A DNA stretch of 14,030 nucleotides, taken from the NCBI GenBank assembly GCA_039679975.1, contig JBDKTZ010000102.1, positions 1 through 14,030 of the forward strand. The letters are read 5' to 3'. Origin of the DNA: JBCFBK01 sp039679975 (lineage in GTDB: Bacteria > Bacteroidota > Bacteroidia > Bacteroidales > Prolixibacteraceae). How positions within the stretch are numbered: position 1 is the stretch's first letter; each line of letters starts with the position of its first letter. The notes under the pieces were generated by a model. The model was not told the origin of the DNA, made no database searches, and saw nothing but the letters and a program-made list of their open reading frames with translations. A program made the translations under genes and the position numbers. This document shows positions 1-7,099 of this stretch, in pieces.

Positions 1-2242
1 TCATATACAGGTAGCCCGGATAATCTTTCTTTTTAAGCATCGAATACATCAGATCGACCGCCTGATTTTCAACCGCCCATTCCGTCAGTACCGGAATACC
101 CACCAGACCGGTGGACAGATGCCCCTTGCGGTTGTCCTCCGTTTCCCGGACCAGGCTTTGCGCAACATTGCCGAGCAGTCCATCCGGCACAACTCCTGCC
201 AGCATCGGATAGGCCAGATCAATCTGTGTTCCGGTGGCATAGGTATTTTTAGAAGCATCAAAATACGCCTGATGGATCATTTTCTTCAGTTCATCGCTTT
301 TTGCCGAATAGCCCGCGGCATCTTCAGTTTTACCTAACAACTGTGCGATCTTTATCATCGTATCATAGCAAACCTTTACAAAGCAATTGTTGACCAGTCC
401 AACCGATGCTTCAGCCTTTTGGTCAATCCCGGTCGGCGTGGCCCAGTCGCCCAGGTACCAGTTCCGGTAATCGGTATCCGGCCAGGGCTCCAGCAAGCCA
501 TTTGGTGAATACTTCTCCACATACCCCAGCCATTTTTGCATCACCGGGTAATATTTCTGAAGGATCAGCGAATCACCATAATGACGATAGGTGTTCCAGG
601 AGGCGGTGATGATAAAGCCACACCAGTAAGGGCCACCTCCTGCGAGATATGGATTGGGGGCTGTATGCGGCATGCCGCCGTCTTCGCGGATACAATCGGC
701 CCACGCCTGCAACCAGTTGGCATATAACGGGCCCAGATTGAACATGGTTTGTGCGGTCACAGTCGATGCATTGCCGTCGCCGCCATATCCCAGCCGCTCG
801 ATCTGGGGACAATCCACCAGGTCGCCGCCAACACTGAGGCAACGCAGGGTATAAAAGATCATGTCGTGGATCCTGTTCAGTTCCGGATCAGAGCACTGAA
901 ATCCCGAAGCCAGTTCATAACCGGTATGGATCAGGTACGCTTTGACCGATTCTGCAGCAGGTTTTTCCCGCAAATTCGAGATCCGGATGAACCTGTATCC
1001 GTGATAATTAAATTTGTTCGTAAAGATTTCGGGGCCTTCACCTGCAGCAATATAACGATCCATTTGCTTTTGATTGACAAACTTTCCGTTTTCATCCAGG
1101 TGATCACAATACTCAATCGTAACTTCCTGTGACTTTTGAAGCTTAGGAAATTGAATCTCCGTCCAGCCGGTCAGGCTCTTTCCCATATCGACCAGGAAAG
1201 TGTCTTTGGCCAGTTCCCTGATCTCTATGGGTTTTATCGTTTCCGCAATCCGGTTCAGTTCAACTAGCTGCGGGCTTACTTCATGATCCGGGACAGAAAC
1301 TATGACAACCGGACCCCACGCGCCGCTATCCAGCCTTAGGTCATTTTTTGCCAAAGAACCATCCACTATTTCGCCCCCAAACTGATGAGGCCGCCAGGTA
1401 CCATGCCTGGTATAACTGCTTTTTCTTCCGCTCCATGCAGAATCCGTAGCCAAGATCACCTCACGCTGTTTTTTTGACCATCTCTCCAGTTGAGCCTTCA
1501 CCAAAGGACCGTTATTAACGACTCCGGGTAAGCCTTCCGTGTACCAGCCGCTGCCCAGCCAAAGCATCAGATCATTTCTACCCTTTTTAATCAAAGAGCT
1601 TATATCATAAGTGATGATCTGCGAACGCTTATTAAACTGGGAAACTGCAGGTGACAGTACACCTTCTCCCGCTTTTACACCGTTGACATATACCTCATGA
1701 TATCCGAGTGAATTGACATATAATAACATTTTGGCACCCGGATCATCCAGATTGAATGATTTCATCAACTGCGGACATTCTGTATAGCCCGCTTCGGAAG
1801 AAAAGCCGATGTAAGAAGCATGCCAATCCTCAGGGGTTAACAGCCCGATGCTGAAAGTTGCAGCAGGGCTCCATGCTGAAGCATCACCTGCTTCGTCCCA
1901 TATTCTCACTTTCCAACAGGCTACCGAGCCGGCCGGCAACTGTTCGCCCCCGTAAGGCACCAGCACCTGTGAAGCAGAATTGATTTTCCCGGAATCCCAA
2001 AGGTCAGCCTTCCCTTCAGCAAGCAGAGACGGATCACTGGCAACAAGCAGCTGCCAGGCTTTTTGCTCCGTTCCGTTCTTATAGCTCAGGACTTTCCAGT
2101 TAAAACGGGGAACAACCGTTCCAATTCCCAAAGGATTCACAAGATTTTCGCAGCGAAGATCTGTAACATAAAAATCCTCTTTGATGTTACATGCTTGCAG
2201 GGAGATTAAGACACAATAAAAAAGAACAAATATACACCTCAT
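1..2242 (-). CDS. GH78 alpha-L-rhamnosidase, lipoprotein (3' end beyond window)
   Basis: Exo-acting inverting glycosidase that releases terminal alpha-L-rhamnose from oligosaccharides or glycosides, probably anchored at the cell surface or in the periplasm. The frame is open from the ATG at 2242 to the window edge (747 complete codons). Residues 1-18 form a lipoprotein signal with lipobox LQAC (Cys18). The mature start DLRCENLVNPLGI (28-40) is the usual opening of Bacteroidota GH78 proteins. A rhamnosidase N-terminal domain with LWLGSGWYTEG follows. The catalytic barrel carries DCPQIERLGYGGD at 477-489, matching the family motif DCPxRERxGWxGD; the three acidic residues Asp477, Glu482 and Asp489 are all present. 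Two usual motif residues are changed (Arg to Ile, Trp to Tyr). The visible part stops at PGYLYM, just before the conserved TTxWE region thought to hold the general base, so roughly the last 100-150 residues should be missing. It is the last visible gene of the run, 105 bases after the GH-D gene. Confidence 0.93.
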   Translation of the reverse strand, partial: MRCIFVLFYCVLISLQACNIKEDFYVTDLRCENLVNPLGIGTVVPRFNWKVLSYKNGTEQKAWQLLVASDPSLLAEGKADLWDSGKINSASQVLVPYGGEQLPAGSVACWKVRIWDEAGDASAWSPAATFSIGLLTPEDWHASYIGFSSEAGYTECPQLMKSFNLDDPGAKMLLYVNSLGYHEVYVNGVKAGEGVLSPAVSQFNKRSQIITYDISSLIKKGRNDLMLWLGSGWYTEGLPGVVNNGPLVKAQLERWSKKQREVILATDSAWSGRKSSYTRHGTWRPHQFGGEIVDGSLAKNDLRLDSGAWGPVVIVSVPDHEVSPQLVELNRIAETIKPIEIRELAKDTFLVDMGKSLTGWTEIQFPKLQKSQEVTIEYCDHLDENGKFVNQKQMDRYIAAGEGPEIFTNKFNYHGYRFIRISNLREKPAAESVKAYLIHTGYELASGFQCSDPELNRIHDMIFYTLRCLSVGGDLVDCPQIERLGYGGDGNASTVTAQTMFNLGPLYANWLQAWADCIREDGGMPHTAPNPYLAGGGPYWCGFIITASWNTYRHYGDSLILQKYYPVMQKWLGYVEKYSPNGLLEPWPDTDYRNWYLGDWATPTGIDQKAEASVGLVNNCFVKVCYDTMIKIAQLLGKTEDAAGYSAKSDELKKMIHQAYFDASKNTYATGTQIDLAYPMLAGVVPDGLLGNVAQSLVRETEDNRKGHLSTGLVGIPVLTEWAVENQAVDLMYSMLKKKDYPGYLYM

Positions 2243-2347
2243 GTTTATCGGTTTAGGTTACTTAGTTCCCCGTAAATTTATCAAAAATCAATGAGTTTCT
2301 CCTTTTTTTTGCTGACAAATATCATTTATTTTACTTCTGCCATTGGC
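2243..2347. other. Intergenic gap between GH-D gene and rhamnosidase
   Basis: These 105 A/T-rich bases hold no gene. On the minus strand there are two imperfect matches to the Bacteroidota -7 element TAnnTTTG: GATATTTG at 2316-2323 and TAAATTTA at 2273-2280. Neither has a TTTG-type -33 element at the usual distance, so no promoter is called. An eight-base T run (plus strand, 2303-2310) reads as an A run in the transcript and so is not a terminator tail for these genes. Read-through from the upstream gene is the simplest reading. Confidence 0.4.
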
Positions 2348-4723
2348 CTATGGCTGTTTTTTCGATAATCTTTTTTTGCCATCAAGCGATAGTTCAATAA
2401 TCTCCTGTTCAAATGGATCTAAACTAATTTTCAGATCTCCCTTCTGAAGCTGTTTTCCGGAGAACCAGCCTAGCTCCTTCCCCGAAAGCAATCCTTTCAG
2501 ATAATATCTGTCCCTCGGATTAACCCATGGAATATTAATTTTCTTTTCCCGTTCTCCCGTCTTCCCTCTTAATACAACCACTATACCCAGTCCTTTCCGG
2601 TTAAGTTTTCCCCACCAATGCCAGTCTTCGTCAGTCGGAGCAGGTACGCCGCTGTACTGATAGCAGGAATAAATTCGATACTTCTGTTCGAGGTCTTTCA
2701 GCATGCTGAACAAAAAGCAGTACCTCCCGATGTTTTCCGGAGTGAGTGAAGTCAGGTCTCCTGAAAAAGAAAGCGGAGCCCCCGTCAGCCAACTGCAAAC
2801 CTGCCTGTCCTGTATCGCAGGAGTAAGGCTTCCCCGGAAGTTTGTCGTTACCGCTCCGAATACTTCAATCCGTTCCAGAGGCAGTCCCCGGTGCCTGTAT
2901 AAAAGGTCACGGGCACGAAAAGCGCCCTGGATCAACTTTTGCTTCAGACTGTCAACATCGTATTTCCATCCGGACGAAACCAGTTTACTTCGGTTACCGG
3001 CGCCCCAGTATTCGTTTGGTGCCGAATGGTAGGAATCCGCATGTTTCAGTACAGCGACATCAGCTTCCGGCCCCGGGGTTTCCCAATAGATCTCATGAGA
3101 AAGCTGAAGCCACACATCAGGAGCACGGCGATGGATTTCATCCTGTACTTCAAAAAGCCCTCTCAGCCCGCGTAGGTATGACTCCCGGAGCGTCCGGCTC
3201 TCATGGCCCTGTGCAATGTCTCCGTAACAAACGTTACTAAGATCCTGCTTAAAATAACCGGCCTGAAAAGTGTGATGAAGGTAAACCAGGTCGCTGATAT
3301 ACTTTTCACGCGATTCGCCGTAGCACATGCTCAGGCCCAAACCGCCGCTACGGCGAATGAGCGGGAGGCTGAACAATCCGGGTCCGCTACCCGGCTTTCC
3401 GTATTTTTTTTCACTGATAAAATCGGAATACCACAAGCCGGTTTCCATTCCCTTTAAGCGGATATAGGCACTCAATCCTTTTAAATCAGAGAAGTTCCTG
3501 TTGGGAACACGGGTCGAAACAGCCCAGCCGGCGCCAGGCCCGGTATCCGACCAGCCGGCATCCAGCTGAAAGCACCGGAAACCGATCTGAGATGCAATAC
3601 CGGCGGCAACACGCATGTTAGAATCGTTAATGGCGGCGCTGTAATTTGTCCAGGTACAAAATACCGGTTCAATGCGTTTGCCTGGATTGACGGGCCTCAG
3701 TATCCGTTTGTTTAAAAAGTCTTTAAAGTCATTCTCCACGCAACGGTCGAGCGCTGTCGAAACTGCAGAAACGGTCGGATAACTTTCCCCGGAAAAGGCA
3801 TACAGAAAAACCGGCTCTGATTCGAAGGTCTCGCCCGGGCCGATCACCCATTCAAAAAGATCCCGGTCGTAACCGCTGCTTCCGTCGGGCGCCAGATGCC
3901 GGAGCCTGGAGGGGATTTCGCTTACGGCTATCACTCCTTGTGAATCCGCAGAATCGCTGAAAGCCAGGATGGAAGGGTCTACACCCCGCGAATCGGGTGT
4001 CAGCATCGTTGTATGCATATAGTTCGCCGCCGGATGCCAGCTCTCCAGCATCAAATCAGAAATTTTTATCCATTCCTCACCCTGGTTCCGGAATGTGACC
4101 CATTTCCGGATAACCGGATATCCGGAGGAAATTTCGTAGTTGATCTCAACAAAAATTCCCTCAAGCGGATGAACGGCCGAAAAAATAATCGCACACCTCG
4201 TGGTACAGCTATCCGGTTTGGAGATCCGGCAACTCTTCCTTTTAAATACGGATGGGAAAACCGTCTGATCCATAAGCATTGAATCGACCCATTTAATGTC
4301 ACCCGTCCCGTTGGATTCTTTTTTCTTTACAGACAAGGCATCGGTCTGATTTTTTACGGCATCAGTCTGCTCAACTCCGCCCTGATCCGAATATCCTATT
4401 CCATCCGGCTTCTTATTTGGAAAAGCCTTCATGAACGTAACCGACAATTCTTCTGCCGGGGCGTTGATCAGTTTATCACCACCGACAAACAAGCCTGCAG
4501 ATGCAAACAATCTATCAGAAAGGACCAGCTCCCGTCTAAGGATGCCGGCCTGAATCACGATCAAATCATCTTGTTCTCTGATCTCCCATTTCCCGATGCC
4601 GGCAGGGGAAATACCGGCATTTTTACGGAGTGTCTTCACCTCCCCTCCAGCCACACCGGCCAGGGGGAAAAATAAAGGTCCCGCAAAACAAAAACCGACC
4701 AACAGGAAAAGATACTTTCTCAT
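2348..4723 (-). CDS. Clan GH-D (GH36-like) glycoside hydrolase, secreted, divergent
   Basis: Probable retaining alpha-galactosidase or related alpha-glycosidase of 791 residues. Residues 1-26 look like a Sec signal peptide (basic start, hydrophobic stretch, GVAGG near the cleavage site) with no convincing lipobox. An N-terminal beta-sandwich region (about 30-340) is followed by a (beta/alpha)8 barrel (about 350-660). The barrel shows FCTWTNYSAA (355-364), FQLDAGW (385-391) as the usual second-strand motif, and YFKQDLSNVCYGD (490-502), where Asp494 sits at the nucleophile position. In classical GH36 this motif is usually KWD, so Gln493 is unusual. The acid/base Asp is less certain; the segment EADVAVLKHADSYH (553-566) is the likely place. 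A beta-sheet domain typical of GH36 ends the protein. Residues about 101-142 are a polar low-complexity insert containing QTDA twice. It follows a 215-base gap after the six-hairpin gene. Exact family and substrate are uncertain. Confidence 0.78.
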   Translation of the reverse strand: MRKYLFLLVGFCFAGPLFFPLAGVAGGEVKTLRKNAGISPAGIGKWEIREQDDLIVIQAGILRRELVLSDRLFASAGLFVGGDKLINAPAEELSVTFMKAFPNKKPDGIGYSDQGGVEQTDAVKNQTDALSVKKKESNGTGDIKWVDSMLMDQTVFPSVFKRKSCRISKPDSCTTRCAIIFSAVHPLEGIFVEINYEISSGYPVIRKWVTFRNQGEEWIKISDLMLESWHPAANYMHTTMLTPDSRGVDPSILAFSDSADSQGVIAVSEIPSRLRHLAPDGSSGYDRDLFEWVIGPGETFESEPVFLYAFSGESYPTVSAVSTALDRCVENDFKDFLNKRILRPVNPGKRIEPVFCTWTNYSAAINDSNMRVAAGIASQIGFRCFQLDAGWSDTGPGAGWAVSTRVPNRNFSDLKGLSAYIRLKGMETGLWYSDFISEKKYGKPGSGPGLFSLPLIRRSGGLGLSMCYGESREKYISDLVYLHHTFQAGYFKQDLSNVCYGDIAQGHESRTLRESYLRGLRGLFEVQDEIHRRAPDVWLQLSHEIYWETPGPEADVAVLKHADSYHSAPNEYWGAGNRSKLVSSGWKYDVDSLKQKLIQGAFRARDLLYRHRGLPLERIEVFGAVTTNFRGSLTPAIQDRQVCSWLTGAPLSFSGDLTSLTPENIGRYCFLFSMLKDLEQKYRIYSCYQYSGVPAPTDEDWHWWGKLNRKGLGIVVVLRGKTGEREKKINIPWVNPRDRYYLKGLLSGKELGWFSGKQLQKGDLKISLDPFEQEIIELSLDGKKRLSKKQP

Positions 4724-4938
4724 TTTACCATCCGTTATTAAAATAATTACCCCAAAACGACAATATTCCGTGAAGCAACTCAGAATAAAATGATGAAAAG
4801 AATGCCGCCAAGTGTTATCTGCATCCCCCTTACAAGCGGTATGACATCTTTAGTAACATCTTCTTCCTGTACATGGCGAATATAAAGTAGAAGAGATGAC
4901 CGACTGATATCACTTTCGCCCTTACAAAAAGTATATCA
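4724..4938. other. 215-base intergenic gap, no gene found
   Basis: This is the largest gap in the window and separates the six-hairpin gene from the GH-D gene. No open frame with coding character was seen on either strand. It holds short direct repeats: CCCTTACAA at 4827-4835 and 4919-4927, and ATATCACT at 4907-4914 and 4933-4940. No clear hairpin with a T tail and no good TAnnTTTG promoter was found on the minus strand. It could carry a secondary promoter or mark an old junction between two gene blocks, because the upstream gene is noticeably richer in A/T than the downstream one. Confidence 0.5.
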
Positions 4939-4940
4939 CT
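4907..4940. repeat. Short direct repeat ATATCACT (two copies)
   Basis: Two identical 8-base copies lie at 4907-4914 and 4933-4940, spaced 26 bases start to start, at the 3' end of the six-hairpin gene; the second copy overlaps its stop codon. The first copy sits within the palindromic TGATATCA. Such short repeats can arise by chance, and no function is claimed. Confidence 0.3.
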
Positions 4941-7095
4941 ATCCATTAATCAAATTCAGTTTTATGATTTTCATCTCCCCTTTTCTTATTTTGATTTTCT
5001 TTCCATGCAATTCAAATTGACAATCTTTCCAGGCCTCAAGAATTAAATCCGCATGGTTGCCGTTTATCTTTCCGTTCACTTTCACACCTAAAAGCGAATA
5101 AATATTTCTAAAAAAGATTTCCCCTTCCCACGGATTACATTTGGCTATTTCAAGCTTTCCGAACCAATCTGTAACCAGGTTATTGAGCAACGTTTGTACC
5201 ATCAGCCCGCTAGTTGTCACATAAAAGGAGTGCCTGTGTAGCCGGCTCGATTCATATACCTGTATCCAGTCCGCATCAACATAATCCGATTTTCGCAGGT
5301 TACACCAGTCTTTTTTCCAACCTTCCACATCACCAATTCGTGATCCGGCCAACAGGAACTCGCCTAATGTCCAACCTGAAAAATGGGGTTTATAAGAATC
5401 CTCCGTTATTTCATAACGAAGTTTATAAGCAATAGCTGTCGGGGTTGACACCTCTTGACCAACCGGCAAAAAAGCCAACGGATTTAACTGTATTGGGTGT
5501 TTTTGTTTTCCAAAATTTTCCATCCCGGTTCCCTGGTTCGTGAAGTAGAACCCTTGTTCTGATTTTAAAGTTGGGAATGCCAGCCCTTCTTCCAGGGCAG
5601 TTTTATAAAAACCATCCACATCAAGCTTATATTCGATTGCCTTTTGGAAGCAATATTCGGCACTGGTTAATGCACACAGATAATCTTTTTGGTTTACACC
5701 CCCTTCTTCATCCTGCCCCATAGATGGGGTAACAAATAAATGCCACAAACCGTCGTTTTCTTTTTTACAGATATTTTTATAAAATAACGCCGTTTCCCTG
5801 ATAATAGGCAGCGCATATTTTTGAGTCCAGTTAAGGTCATTTACAAAAACTGCTGTTTCGTAAGCCATCCTTGTCAAATACCCTGAATTATGGATTTCAT
5901 AATAGCATTTGTTCGGCGGAGTTGGATCATGATAACCCTCAAATTCGCCATAAGGGAAAACCCATGGCGAATAAACACCATCTACACCGAACAACCTTTT
6001 GGTGTAATCTTTTATTCCCTGAATTCTTTCGGCCCAGTATTCAATCCAGGATTTAGCAATATCCAGGTTCCCTGTGTAAAGCATAGCCGCATGGATAAAT
6101 GAAAGATCTTCAGGAAAAGGAAATGGCCAGCAAGTTCCTGTCAAACCCATCGGAGGGGCGATACCGAGTTTGTCATCATTATACGAAGACAGCAAATAAG
6201 CCATAGAACGAACCCATATTTTTTGTGCCTGCTCATCCGGCAATACCAAACAAGCCGAATTCTTCCAATTTGCGTGCCACCAGCTTTCGGTACGTGATAA
6301 CGATTCTTCCGGAGAGGCTTCCGTTTTTTTATTTACTGCAAACAAAATTGTATTCACTCCCTCATGCAGGGTTAGATGAAGCCGGTTTTCATTGAGTTTT
6401 GTTTCAGTATTGGCCTTTATAAAAAAAGTAGAAGAGACGTTTAAACAAGATAAATTCATTGTCCATATACCTGATTCAAAACTGGTTGACGATGTTTGTG
6501 AAAGTTTCTGATTATAATGAACTTCCGGTTTTTCGTCAGGGACAATGATAATGTCCGAAACCTTTCCTTCCACATTAATTTTAATACCTGCTACATCTCT
6601 TTCGACCGGGTCAAACCAGGTGATGACAGTAATTTTATTTTTCCCTTCTTCAAAATGTGTGGTAATTATCCCGTCATAAAACGACTGGTGCTGGCTGTAT
6701 CCGGTTATTTTTTCGGGTTCAGATTTCCAGTAAACACGTAATAAAGGCAGCAAATAATCAGAACCAAACTTAGCCCTTACAAAATGTTGGATATGCATGT
6801 ATTGCGTTTTCCCGTATTCGTTGAGTTGTGTTTTTTCAGGGTTAATATGTAATCCCATCGGACCATATGAACAACCAAAACGCCCATTCCCCTGGTATAG
6901 GTTCAATACTGCCGTGTCGGCACAGGATGTCCGGTAAATGTCGCCGCTGGTTATTGCCTGCCGAATATCAAAATCGGGAAAATAATTTCTCTGAAGTTTG
7001 CCATTATCAGTCACTTGTGCCTTGCTGTTACATGATGCAAAAATAACCAGTATAAATACAACAAAGTAATTCTCTGTTCTCATAACTGTTTTCAT
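4939..7095 (-). CDS. Six-hairpin (alpha/alpha)6 glycosidase, GH95/GH65-like, lipoprotein
   Basis: Probable exported glycoside hydrolase whose family cannot be fixed by eye. I place the start at the ATG at 7095, giving 718 residues: it follows the stop of the upstream gene by 4 bases and gives a lipoprotein signal ending FASC (Cys22). A second ATG at 7083 is equally possible. The frame is open up to 7275, but starting there would overlap the upstream gene by 176 bases and bury the signal peptide. Numbering from 7095, an N-terminal beta-sandwich carries LYQGNGRFG (65-73), like the GNGRLG motif of GH95. It is followed by SWWHANW (271-277), then the helical barrel with CWPFPFPED (322-330) and TPSMGQDEEGG (456-466). 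The last corresponds in placement to the SPE general-acid region of GH95, so an acidic residue there is a candidate acid. GH95 enzymes act on alpha-L-fucose or alpha-L-galactose; that specificity is only a possibility here. The gene is more A/T-rich than its neighbours. Confidence 0.72.
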   Translation of the reverse strand: MKTVMRTENYFVVFILVIFASCNSKAQVTDNGKLQRNYFPDFDIRQAITSGDIYRTSCADTAVLNLYQGNGRFGCSYGPMGLHINPEKTQLNEYGKTQYMHIQHFVRAKFGSDYLLPLLRVYWKSEPEKITGYSQHQSFYDGIITTHFEEGKNKITVITWFDPVERDVAGIKINVEGKVSDIIIVPDEKPEVHYNQKLSQTSSTSFESGIWTMNLSCLNVSSTFFIKANTETKLNENRLHLTLHEGVNTILFAVNKKTEASPEESLSRTESWWHANWKNSACLVLPDEQAQKIWVRSMAYLLSSYNDDKLGIAPPMGLTGTCWPFPFPEDLSFIHAAMLYTGNLDIAKSWIEYWAERIQGIKDYTKRLFGVDGVYSPWVFPYGEFEGYHDPTPPNKCYYEIHNSGYLTRMAYETAVFVNDLNWTQKYALPIIRETALFYKNICKKENDGLWHLFVTPSMGQDEEGGVNQKDYLCALTSAEYCFQKAIEYKLDVDGFYKTALEEGLAFPTLKSEQGFYFTNQGTGMENFGKQKHPIQLNPLAFLPVGQEVSTPTAIAYKLRYEITEDSYKPHFSGWTLGEFLLAGSRIGDVEGWKKDWCNLRKSDYVDADWIQVYESSRLHRHSFYVTTSGLMVQTLLNNLVTDWFGKLEIAKCNPWEGEIFFRNIYSLLGVKVNGKINGNHADLILEAWKDCQFELHGKKIKIRKGEMKIIKLNLING

Positions 7096-7099
7096 TTCA

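Noticed and set aside
2273..2323. Possible Bacteroidota promoter elements (TAAATTTA, GATATTTG) upstream of the rhamnosidase gene
   Set aside because: Each differs from TAnnTTTG and none has a TTTG-type -33 element at 19-21 bases; matches of this quality are expected by chance in A/T-rich DNA.
4804..4842. Weak inverted repeat ATGCCGC/GCGGTAT in the 215-base gap as a terminator
   Set aside because: Arms are only seven bases with one mismatch in the transcribed direction, the loop is long, and there is no T tail on the minus strand.
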